A DNA stretch of 64,000 nt from positions 1 to 64,000 of the forward strand of contig JAYMGJ010000051.1 of assembly GCA_037178675.1 (NCBI GenBank), written 5' to 3'. The notes beneath the pieces were generated by a model. That model saw only the letters and a program-made list of their open reading frames with translations, had not been told where the DNA came from and did no database searches. Shown here piece by piece: positions 1 through 10,046 of this stretch. The DNA comes from Scleroderma bovista (lineage: Eukaryota; Basidiomycota; Agaricomycetes; Boletales; Sclerodermataceae). Numbering within the stretch: position 1 is the first letter of the stretch; each line of letters begins with the position of its first letter. The position numbers and the translations under genes are program-made.

Positions 1-375
1 CATGCCATCAAAGGTGTCTGGTTCATGGACCTTGGCATGGGAGGAAGAGGAGTCATTAGGACGGCAGGAGGAGCAGGAGAGATGGTTGACAGCAATAGCA
101 AGATTGTGAAAGACAGCTAGACTAGGGTCTAGCTCTTCCGTAGCATCGAGAAATTTGTTGTTGTCATCTCCAGGGTCATCCAGATCATCTCTGGGACCAT
201 CCTCAGGGCTGAACCATTGGAAGCGACCGGGTTCATGACATTCCAGAGTGGAGTCGCAATGGTAGGGAAACCTGTCACCAGAAACAGATTCATGGCGACC
301 TAAGTCTGCAGAACCGCGAAGGCTCTGAGACACAGCATCTTGATGCAGAGTCAAAGATGCTGTGGGGTTTCAAGC
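1..375 (-). mobile_element. Ty3/gypsy gag N-terminal fragment, cut by window edge
   Basis: Reading the minus strand from about 375 down to 1 gives an open frame with no stop. It is acidic in the middle (DDLDDPGDDNNKFLD) and ends in KVHEPDTFDG. This Glu-Pro-Asp-x-Phe-Asp-Gly motif, preceded by a Ser-rich stretch, is the usual start of the capsid region of Ty3/gypsy retrotransposons in mushroom genomes. The rest of gag-pol would lie to the left of the window. No ATG is obvious at the upstream end (an in-frame stop lies near 376), so the copy may be degenerate or the start may lie in another frame. The family call rests on remembered motif similarity. Confidence 0.6.
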
Positions 376-544
376 TGTAAAGCTCTGGAATTGGCTTACA
401 GAAGCCGGAGGGTGCTTGCAGTTAGACAGGGCTTGCTGGGCGGCAGAAAGGTGAAGGTTGTCTACTGCACCTACTTCTTCAGTGAGTAGTCATGGTCATG
501 AGGAATGAAATCTAGTTTGCATATGAGGTTTGTATAGTGAACCC

Positions 545-1132
545 ACACAAGTGTGAGTCTGAAATACTGTCAAGTCCGGGTCTACTCTGGTAGGGGGTCC
601 GGTCAAGTCCGGACAAAAGTGGACAAGAGGGGAGATCAGGGCTTTGGGCAGAGGTTAGCCCAGGCCAGAGTTGCGACCGTTTGGATTCAACGACAAGGAC
701 AGTGAGTGTTGACCCCTTGCATAGGTTCCGGTCAGATGGAGATGGAGACAGAGACAGACAGGGGAACAGGAGTAGTGACTTAGATGATTTCAGACTGAGG
801 TGTACAAGGTAAACTAGAGGGTACTTATACTAAGTAGAAACTAGGGTTGAGTACATACAGTGACAAGTAAACAACCTAATAGTGGACAAGGGATGACCGG
901 AGTTAGGACTAGGTCAGGTCTGGTGAAAATAAAGTCAGGTCCAGGTAAAATAAATCAGGTCCGGTGAAAATGCTACAAGGTCTAGGATATATCGAGTTCA
1001 CGGAGAAGTTATCTGCGTGTCCATGACCGGAGCAAGTGATGAGTGACTGGAGTTGGGGTAGAGAGCTGCAATGCAACCGGAGTGACCGGATAAGACCCAG
1101 AGTTGGACATGGTCATAACAAGACCACTGTAC
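545..1132. repeat. Possible LTR or LTR remnant beside the gypsy gag
   Basis: This non-coding stretch is full of short variants of TCAAGTCCGG, GACCGGAGT and CAGGTCYGGTGAAAATAAA. The last is repeated three times in tandem at about 912-974. It lies where the 5' LTR of the minus-strand gypsy element would be. A TG...CA-bounded block running from near 570 to the ACTGTACA at 1125-1132 is possible. I could not find the partner LTR, which would be outside the window, so borders are uncertain. Confidence 0.3.
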
Positions 1133-1231
1133 AATTAGCCAAGCGTCCCTGTAGGTTCTCAAATATAGATGCAGTTAACTAATTATTAAGCTTTAATCTT
1201 AGCTCCATGTTACCTTAGGACATTTTCTGAA

Positions 1232-1849
1232 ATGGGCAATGATATTGGCCACCCAGAACTTCCAGAACTTATTGCACTCTTTGTAAATCAACAGCGAAAT
1301 CCTGAAACTGTTGATATTCCTCAACCCTGCCCTCAAATCTTGGAGAAAGGATATTCCTATGAGTCAGCAGTGGCAACCTTCTATGCTCCAAGTGATCTTT
1401 GTGGAGTTGGAGGTATGCACCATTAGCGCATTCATGCATGTTCCTCATGGAGAAATGGGCCACCTTGCTATGACTGTGTCTTTGCTGAAAAAGATCCTTC
1501 TTTAGCAGGTTTTCATGGCTTGTTTGTGACACAAGTGATCATGTTTTTTTCATTCTCATATCAGAATATCTTTTATCCATGTGCTTTAGTCCAGTGGTTC
1601 AGTGTAATTGGGGAGGAACCATGTCCAAACACTGGTATGTGGATGGTGGAACCAGAGTTTGATGAAAATGGGGAAAGAGTTGTAAGTGTCATTCACTTGG
1701 AGAGCATAATGTGGCCAGCACACTTGATTGGAATTTATGGAAATGATCACATTCCACGTGACTTTAAGTGCACAGATTCACTTTCTGCATTTGCTGCCTT
1801 TTATGTCAACAAATACTCTGATTACCATGCATTTCAATTGGCTTTCTAG
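1232..1849 (+). pseudogene. Plavaka-type transposon protein, C-terminal part (degenerate)
   Basis: Two open segments (1232-1426 and 1520-1849) carry the C-terminal signature of a mobile-element protein common in Agaricomycetes. The first has SAVATFYAPSDLCGVGGM. The second has YPCALVQWF, then GMWMVEPEFDENGERVVSV, IHLESIM, and ends in YYVNKY-type FYVNKYSDYHAFQLAF just before a stop. The family normally continues from the DLCG motif through an Arg-rich linker, but here the linker (1427-1519) holds stops and is out of frame. The copy is therefore broken or needs an intron I cannot place. Upstream domains are missing; the preceding sequence is LTR-like, so the copy is 5'-truncated. Confidence 0.6.
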
Positions 1850-2299
1850 TTACTATTTAGTGAATATATATCAAAAGAATATGCTGTGCAATTTTAGTAT
1901 TATTGTGATAGATAATTGCAATTGGAAAATCTGAAAACCATTGTTTTTGGCATCAAATTGCTTCTTCAACTTTCTGTTCCAATCTTGGCAAAAATGGATT
2001 GAAACTTGAAAAAAAAGACCTACTGCAGAATTTATCTTTGAAGGGTTTGGAAATGCATGCAAGCATTTCAATGCAAATGCTTCCCACTTTAGCAAACATG
2101 TGAAATTACATTTGACATATAATGGCAAACTGTCTGACATAAAAACATTTCATTAATGTTTAAGGCAGACCAGGGTTGCAGTCATACCTTCTGGTGAATC
2201 TACATTGTCATAGGAGCATCACTGGAGGAGAGGCAGCATCTACATTTACAGGAAAAAGTGCAATACAAATACTTTGGACAGTACAATATTGGTCATCAT

Positions 2300-2655
2300 C
2301 TACTGTCTGAATGGTCTGGGTGGTCTGGAATGGTCTGGGTGTCTGACAAACTGTCTGCCTTACTGTCTGAATGGTCTGAGTTTTCTGAAATGGTCTGAGA
2401 TGGTCTGGGTGGTCTGACATACTGACTGGACTTACTGACTGAGTGGTCTGAGTGGTCTGAAATGGTCTGAAATGGTCTGGGTTGTCTGAGTGGTCTGGAA
2501 TGGTCTGGGTGGTCTGACTTACTGTCAGACTTACTGACTGAGTGGTCTGAGTGGTCTGAGATGGTCTGGGTGGTCTGATTCCAGACCCCCAGTCTGATTT
2601 CAGACACCTCCAGACTGTTAAGTTGGTGTCAGACCACTTCAGACTGTTAAGTTGG
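2300..2655. repeat. TGGTCTG(A/G) minisatellite
   Basis: About 350 bp are built from repeats of the heptamer-like unit TGGTCTGA / TGGTCTGG, interspersed with TACTGTCTGAA and TGACTGAG. The right end also contains the inverse-complement form (CAGACC), for example TCAGACCACTTCAGACTG. Both strands stay open across it in places because the unit lacks stops, which creates spurious Ser/Asp/His-rich ORFs. It lies between the two Plavaka-type remnants. Confidence 0.85.
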
Positions 2656-5364
2656 TTAAGTACTTTCAGAGATTTTGTCCACTTGCTGATGTGCCAGCCA
2701 AATGCAACCCCAGAGGCAAATACAAGTACTTGGAAGAAACTCTGAATGAATTACACAGTTGCAAATACTGTTCAAAGCAACTTAAGATCCAGGGTTTACA
2801 ACAACATGAAGACAGCTTCCGGAAGTGTATTGAGAATGAACAACAGGAAGTGGCCTGCAACATTGAACTGGAGATAAGTACATATTCTCTACTATAATGT
2901 CAGTTTCTATTAATGTCTATTACTGTGACTAATACAACCCACAACTAGGCCAGCTCTGATGACACAGGGCCCACTCTGCATTGGGTGACAATGACTCAGC
3001 AATTCTTGAACCTGGACCATCACAATTGCATGGCATCAATGCCAGAGATGATGCACACATTGCTCTGTATTAGATGACAGTGAGTAATATTCCTTACTAC
3101 TAGTATCTGTTTGGAATCTCTGACTCCCTCAGATGTCAAATGTCTGATCACAGATACAAATCCGCCTGATGACATGCACTTTGCTGATGTGTGTCAGGAT
3201 GATCTTCCTGCACACAGTCCAGGTATATTTCAGTCAAAATTACATACTGACTGACTGAGATTTGTTCAGGACCATCTAATGTTTCAATGGGGAGCAATAG
3301 AATGTCAGCAAGTCCTGTGGCATCCTCACAGGCTGGTCCACCTGAGTTCAAAACTGAATACCATCCATGCTCCAGCTGGCCACACCAGTTCCACACCTAT
3401 GATGAATGTACCTCTTGAAGAACTTCATGACCTTACAAAAAATCATCCTTTGAGGACAGTGGAGCAGGGGAGGTTGGCTTTGGAGGCCTGGGAAGCTAAG
3501 AAGTCAGTGGGTGAGGAAAGGTTAAAAGGATTGGTTTTACATCCTGTACAGGTGAGTTACACATTGCTACTTGTCAAATTAACAATGATATAACCCCCTG
3601 GTTTCAATGCTAGAATGTCTTCTGGAGGGTTGAAAACTCAGATCCTCATGATGCATTAAGTGTTGATAAATTGCACTTGGGTGACCATGGCCTTTTTGGC
3701 AAACATATACTCTAAGATCTGAAGACTATTCTCAAGGCACTTGGTTGTGGGATTCAGACATGTGTAGAAGAGAAGTATGGCTGTCTCATTTTCAAATCTA
3801 ATATTCTTCCTTTGCTAATGTGTTTGTTTGACATTATTATCAGTGTTTCACTTTTTTCTTGATGGCAGAGTCTTCATCATTTTGATATTTTCATTCACAT
3901 CACATGTACTGATGGAAACAAGATGCATGATTTGGCAAGGGTTGGTTGCATCATTAGTATTTATTGTCCTCAACTTCATTCTAATCTATCCATCTCAGGA
4001 GGTATTTTATGCCTGCCTGAATGTGATGACCCACACAAAAACTCAGGAAGGTTATCGCCTGCTTCATATGATCAGGAGCTACTTAGATTTGGAGAGTCTC
4101 TTTGACTTGGACCTTCATACAGAGACCATGCTTGATATGTTTAGCCAAGAACTAGTGATTTGGAGTGCCAAACTTGAGGTGAGTAACCAGAAGTTGTAAA
4201 TTGGAGGTCATCTTACCCTGAACACAAGGCATATATTGCATGTGTGAAGGAGTCTGCAATTGAAGATCTTAAAGAAAATTGGGATTTTTCCAAGGTGCAT
4301 CTCTGGAAACATGTTGTTTGTGATATCCAAAGAAAAGGTGTATCCCAGAATTACAGCACACATCCAAATGAAGGAATGCACAAGCCATTAAAGGATGCTT
4401 ACTGTGATCACACAAATAGTAAGGATGTTGCAAATCAGGTGAGTTAAAATGCTGTGATTGTTATCTGGTATTAGTGTTTTAAAATTTTGCAGCTTCTCTG
4501 AGTTGATCATTACAAACTGGCTTTGAAATTCCTTCATGCTCACATAGATGTTGTTGATGAACAGCTGGCAGATACAGGTCTTGATGATCACCCAAATGAT
4601 CTACCAGCTACATCTTGTGGAAATGTCAAGCTTGGGTCTGTATGTCAGCATCAAGAAATTGGAGACCTTGAAAAGAAACATTCCTCAAAGGATTCTGCAT
4701 TTTGAGGGTTTCAACAGAAGTTTACTGACTTCATCAATAAAAATCTCCCTTCCTATGGCTACAATTTAACCAATTGGATGACCATCCCTTCCAACTTCTT
4801 GGTAATGTCTCTTCCTTGCATTTATCTTGGGGGCTTATGATTTATTTTCTCCCCTACTACTACTAGATACAAGAGTATTGCTACCTTAGAGTGCAATATG
4901 AATCTGCAGTGGACTGGAATGAGAAGGTTGACCATCTTCGCTGCAACCCAGCATTCCATGGAAAACCCTGATATGATTGTGCATTGATTTACCTCACAGA
5001 GTCAGAAACTGCTTTTGTGTAGTTGATCTACATTTTTTCCTGCAAGATAAAGTTGGATGGTGATGACCAGACCTTTCAATTTGCCCTGGTACAGCCATAC
5101 ACAGCAGGACTTGGTGCTAGACATTGCATTAATGAAGACTTGAAGTTGATTCATGTCAAGGCAACTGCCCATTCAAGTCCAATATTTATCCCTGTCATAT
5201 CCATTCTCTGGGGTGCTGTGCTGTATCCTGATCCTGCAAATCGGGATGAGTTCTTTGTTGTCAGACATCTTGATGGTAACATGTTCCTTCAAATGATAGG
5301 GTGGAATAGTAGGAATAGGAGTCAGGTAATAATATTCTCTACAGCTATTGTGGTACTCTACTAA
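2652..5364 (+). pseudogene. Second Plavaka-type transposase, scattered exons/fragments
   Basis: Coding blocks in consistent order on the plus strand match a Plavaka-like transposase. A possible C2H2/C2HC N-terminal finger (CKYCSKQLKIQGLQQHEDSF) lies at 2652-2897. It is followed by NVFWRVENSDPHDALSVDKL near 3610-3700. Next is a block with WDFSKVHLWKHVVCDI and NYSTHPNEGMHKPLKDAY at 4244-4447, continuing with VDHYKLALKFLHAHIDVVDE near 4500-4560. A C-terminal block at 5023-5364 contains DEFFVVRHLDGNMFLQM. Several GTGAG/CAG borders between blocks look like genuine introns. An in-frame stop follows FGKHIL near 3715 and other breaks occur, so I treat it as a decayed element. Names rest on remembered family motifs. 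Confidence 0.6.
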
Positions 5365-5365
5365 T

Positions 5366-6640
5366 CATTTAATTGCCTTTATTCTAGTGAGGGCTGAAGA
5401 GTCAAACAAGGCTTCTGCCCATGTGGGCAGCATTTCAAGCCATTTAATTGCCTTTATCCTATTACTAGTATTAGTGAGGATGCATTGATAATCATGTAAA
5501 CTGATATTATTAATAATCCACCATCAATTATTATACTATGGTGTCCTCAATGATCTCCTACATACTTCTTAGTGGGTTTTCACCCCAATTACTTCTTGAA
5601 CCCACCTTCCCCCCCTCAAGGACACTGTAGTAGTATTAGGGACATACAGGCTCAGAGTAATCAGAGGTCAGGTGACACTGAGTCAGCAGTGCTAGGATAT
5701 TAATATGGACATGACACCAATCTACAGGACAGACATCCATCATCTCACTACACCAGAGATGATTCCTCTGCTTCATCATTGTAATGAGAGTGGGCTCGAC
5801 TTGGACATTTTGTGAGCATCTGTTTACTGTTGATGCTAATACTATTGTTTAATTGCTGAGCCATATTTGCTTATGATTCCAGCCAGGACCTCACAAAGAA
5901 GATCAATGGTGGCTGCAGTCCTGAATCAGATATGCACCAGGGTCAAAAGATGTATGTACACAGCCTCTTTTTGATTGGCGCAGTTGACAACTGAAACTTG
6001 CATGGCAGTGTCTGTTCTCGCAGTATATCTCACTTGTTCTCTCCATTCTTATGGTCAATATCATTGTGTTCAACATAGCATCAATCAATTTGAGTGCTTT
6101 ATCACGTACTCCTGAAGACCATGACAAGTTTGTCATATGCCATCGCATGTTATATTGAAGGCAAGGTATCTCTGTGGCACACAATTGACTCACTGACTGT
6201 GCTCAAGTATGATGACAGAATCTCATTCTGATCATGTGTGATGGGAACATTATTGGATTGGGCAATGGTCGACTGACACCACATATTGTGCTGGACATCC
6301 TAGCGATTCCAATTTAGACCCGGAGCCACTAAGCTTTGTTTCCAGCAGTGCATGTTCCCCATGTCCAACCTGCTTGGCTCAACATGGTAGCAGTCATTCC
6401 TGGTAAGATTCTTCAGCTACCATGAATCATTCCACACTGACCCTTTGCCAACTATGCCCTGACCACAGGTTCCTCCACAGCCTCAAGAGGGTGCTTTTGT
6501 CATTCTGCCAGTTCATCCTCAGCCCATAGCTGGACCTGCTCCTCAACCTCCATTTGTAATGGTAAACTATCCTGGGGTTGTGCCCCCTGTTGTCCCTGGT
6601 CCTGTTCTTCATGTCCCCATTGTTCCAAGTCCATCATTGG
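5366..6640. other. Gene-poor stretch with a direct repeat and a short Pro-rich open segment
   Basis: No complete gene is visible. CATTTAATTGCCTTTAT occurs twice (near 5366 and 5440), each followed by a ...AGTGAGG tail, so this is a local direct duplication. From about 6470 to 6645 the plus strand is open and encodes a proline/valine-rich tail (GVVPPVVPGPVLHVPIVPSP) ending at TAA. It could be the last exon of a lost transposon gene. The rest is AT-rich with no recognisable motif. Confidence 0.4.
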
Positions 6641-6719
6641 TCACATAATGCACCTGCATTGTCCCATACAACACAGACAGACAAAGCTGACAATTGGCTG
6701 TGCTACATGGCCAGCTGAG

Positions 6720-7600
6720 ATAGGGCCCAGCCATGGTGCATCCCCATGTCATATTGGTGGGCTAATGGTAAGGTGTTTCACCGTGCCATATTGGTGGCTC
6801 ATGGAGAGGTTGTCACCAAGTAATATTGGTGGGCTGACACACTAGTACACTAGATCAGGATATGGCCTGTGGCAATAGGGCCTAATGCGGCAAGGGAGCT
6901 GCAGCATGCAGCCAGAGGACTATATGCTGCATGGTAGCTGCTACATTCAGGCTAAGGATTGCAGGGGGCTTGCCACAGCATTTTGGCAAAAGGACAGTAG
7001 TAAGTGCTGCAATGCGGCTAACCTGCAGATGGGAGTCAATAAAAGGGCCTCTGTACCAGTGTCCCATGCTTTGCATTTGACTGTGGTATTGGTGTCCTGT
7101 TTCTGTCAGTGGGCCAGAGGGATAGTGTGTCCTGTGCTTTGCATTGGGCTGTACCTTTGGTATCCCTTTCTTGTTGCAGGGCCAGCCATAGAAACAGCAT
7201 CCCGTGCTTTCCAATGGGCTGCATGCATGGTGTACCTTTAAGAATACCTAGCCATGGGATTGGTGTCCCACAACTATGAGTAGGCCCTGGAGCCAGTTTC
7301 ATCTATTATGTGCAGGGCACATGGCAACAATAGGTACAATGTCCCATAGCATTAGGTGGGCCCTCAGAAAGGTGTTATCTACCTATATGGGAGGGCCTTG
7401 CAGTACACTTCAAAGTGACAGGCTATGAATGCAGTGTCCCAGAGCATTAAGAAAGCCCTCCTTCTGGGGACACCTAGCTAGATGGGAAGGCCAGCTGATA
7501 TGCTTCCCCTTCAGTATGATCAGCCATAATGTTTGGCCTCCCAATATACACAGCAGGCCCTTAGAACTATATCCATTGTATAAATTTAGGGCCGGGCATC
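6720..7600. repeat. Degenerate ~60-bp tandem satellite
   Basis: Related units of roughly 45-62 bp follow one another. Early units contain CATATTGGTGGGCT. Later ones contain GTGTCCYATGCTTTGCATT followed by GGGCTGTRCC and ...GGGCCA. The last recognisable ones read AATGTCCCATAGCATTAGG and CAGTGTCCCAGAGCATTAAG with GGGCCCTC. Divergence between copies is high. The several short ORFs on both strands across this block are by-products of the repeats. Confidence 0.6.
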
Positions 7601-7659
7601 TGGTCTTCTCTAAAGTAACGGTAAGCCAGGGTGTGGCATGACACAATCAGCACTACATG

Positions 7660-7870
7660 GCATTGGCAGAACACACTGGCAGCAGAACACAACTGTCAAC
7701 AGAACACAACTGTCAGCAGAACATGACTGTCAGCAGAAGATGACTGTCGGCAGAACAAGGCTGTCAGCAGAACACACTGGTGGCAGAACAAGGCTGTCGG
7801 CAGAACATGACTGTCAGCAGAACACAACTGTCAGCAGAACACAACTGTCAGCAGGACACAATGGCAGCAC
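7660..7870. repeat. 18-bp minisatellite (ACTGTCAGCAGAACACAA)
   Basis: About ten copies of an 18-bp unit ACTGTCAGCAGAACACAA with variants (ACTGTCGGCAGAACAAGG, ACTGGTGGCAGAACAAGG) are arranged head to tail. The unit has no stop in one frame, which yields a meaningless Gln/Thr/Ser-rich ORF on the plus strand. Confidence 0.85.
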
Positions 7871-7879
7871 AACATGTCA

Positions 7880-8520
7880 TCAGCAATCTACCATTGGCAT
7901 AATAGAATTGTGGCATTACAAGAATGGCACAACATAAATACTGGTAATGGCTGTGCAGCTATCACCAGGTGCCACAATACCTTGCTGAGAATCACAAACA
8001 TGCTGGAGTAATAGCCGTGCAGCCATCATGCTTGCATGTGCAGCAATATGGGAATGACCATGCTGTGTGGCAGTGTCAGCACAGTATTGTGGACACCAGC
8101 ATTTGCCACTGACATACTGGCTGGTGGCAGCCAGGCTGTGGTGGCTGTGCAAATAAGTACCGCAATGATAGCATTAAATTAATGATGGCTGTACTGCAAT
8201 AACTGACATGCAGCATTGATGCCTTTCTCAAGCTGCAGCTGTGTTAATACATGCCACATTGATTGTTCTCTGAGAAATGGCAGTGCTAGACAGGATAGAC
8301 ACACTCCAAAATAAGGCGACTGCAAAGCCCAATCATAATACTGATCTGAGATCCCTTATTGTTGTTATGGGCACTGTGACAGTCAATCACAAGCAATAGA
8401 AATGTGGCCATCATGCAATATGTGCAGCAGTGTGGTTCATTAGCTGAATTGTCAGGACAATGATTGGTCAGACTTGTGGCTGAATTATTAACCTATATTT
8501 GATTTAGTCCACTTTGGTGT
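7880..8520. other. Low-complexity intergenic DNA
   Basis: The stretch is rich in GCAG/GTGCAGC/CAGCAAT words (for example GTGCAGCTATCACC, GTGCAGCCATCATG, GTGCAGCAATATGG), suggesting old degenerate repeats. I see no gene, RNA gene or convincing motif in it. Confidence 0.4.
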
Positions 8521-8588
8521 GTGACCACAATGCAAACATGTTGTGGTGTGAAATGCTTATATAATATGTTGAACATCCTCCAGGCTGC

Positions 8589-9364
8589 ATGGCAATTGGA
8601 CCCAGTTCTTCCTCTCAACCACTGCTTTACCATTTCCACATCCTTACCATCTATATGGCAACCTCAGAAGGTTCTCAGTTCATCTCCACCTCATCCATTC
8701 AAGAGGATGTGTCATCGGCTACGTCCCTCACTGCAGAAGAAGTTGTCACCCAGTCTGCTGAAATAATTCAAGGCCAGATTGATAGCTTGAGAAGCACACA
8801 GGAGAAGGGTGTATGGTCAGAAGCAGTGTCAACTATCTGGGCCTAGGTGGTGCATGGCAAATTTATCTGCAATCAATCAACTCACTGATTAGGATATGAT
8901 AGTGTCAGGTTGAGAATGTCCTGCAGGAGTTACCTGCAGGATTCATTATACTGACTATCAGTGTTGCTGCCAACCAGTTTATGGAGGCGCCAGAGGTGAT
9001 CCTGTTGACAGGGAAGTGGCCTCACTTCCCGGACATCATTAACGCCACAGACCACAATATCCAGGACCATCCCTGGTTCCAACTAGGCAAGCCACAGAAG
9101 AAGGTGGACAAGGGAAAGCAGAGAGCGGTAGAGCCATTGGGGGTAAAGGAGACAGAGGTGCAAGGCAGTCATGGCCAAGTAGGTGAGCCCAGTGAAACTG
9201 AGGACTCACAAGCAGTGCCAGAAGGAAGCCATGCCATTGAGGATGATGAGGTGCCTAGGGGCCACAGTCGCAGTCACAAGCCAAGGAAGTGTGCCCAATC
9301 GGTTGCAATGATCAATAGCGACAGTGACAATGAAGAAGCCTCATCGCAACCATGGCCAAAGTGA
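8589..9364 (+). CDS. Possible two-exon ORF, disordered protein, transposon-associated
   Basis: Two open segments lie on the plus strand at 8589-8846 and 8981-9364. The second starts MEAPEVILLTGKWPHFPDII, passes HPWFQLGKPQKKVDKGKQRA, and then turns into a highly charged, disordered Glu/Ser/Lys-rich tail ending near a ...SDSDNEEASSQPWPK stop. This W-P-x-F ... PWF ... KGK pattern is seen in short uncharacterised proteins near transposons in mushroom genomes. I cannot define its exons, start or function. It may be a gene remnant. Confidence 0.35.
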
Positions 9365-10046
9365 CCAAGGCCAAACATTCATGACATGCAGACACCAGAC
9401 ACAGGCTATGACTGGGTGGATGACAAGGATTGGTGCATCAAGTGCATACAGCGAGATTGACGGTGTGCAGTGAACACAGGCTGTGCTTGCTGGCAATATT
9501 GCTGCAGCAAGATTGCATGTAGCATGATGATGGCAGTCAGAGCAAGGTCAAGGTTGCATTCACAAGCACCAAGGAAACCTGTACCGCGTCAGCATTCACC
9601 ATCTGTGCCCTCAATCCCAGTGAGAAATGGATATATGTGTAGTCATGGACACGTATGTATACCTATGGCATAGACGGGCATACACTCGCGTACAAAATGG
9701 GTTGCCTCATAAGTGTTTTGAATACATGTTTGATACCCAAAATTACTTGGATGTATGCCTTGCTATTCTGTAGGATTTCCATATATCTACATACGACGGA
9801 GTGTCCTTTGAATTGCTCGACCAGTTCTTATGCCAATTCATTCCAGATTATACAAAACTTATGCTTAGTGTGATTGCAGCGCGGTATGCCTACATATGCA
9901 CAAATAGACATTATGATTGCCCACCCACCCACCTCGTGCCACCACCACCGCCTGCTAGCCTACAATCCAGCTCCCTCCACTGATAGACACGATCCCGAAT
10001 GTTCGAACAATGATCCCATGCCTCTTGGAACGACACGATGAAGCAC
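9365..10046. other. Intergenic, nothing recognised
   Basis: Short ORFs on the plus strand (for example 9470-9673) lack any domain. A short CCACC/CACCACCGCC low-complexity run sits near 9920-9960. No gene supported. Confidence 0.4.

Noticed and set aside
2208..2607. Minus-strand ORFs rich in Ser-Asp-His-Pro
   Set aside because: They are translations of the TGGTCTG minisatellite.
7638..7937. 99-codon ORF with QLSAEHDCQQ-like repeats
   Set aside because: Product of the 18-bp minisatellite; no start context or domain.
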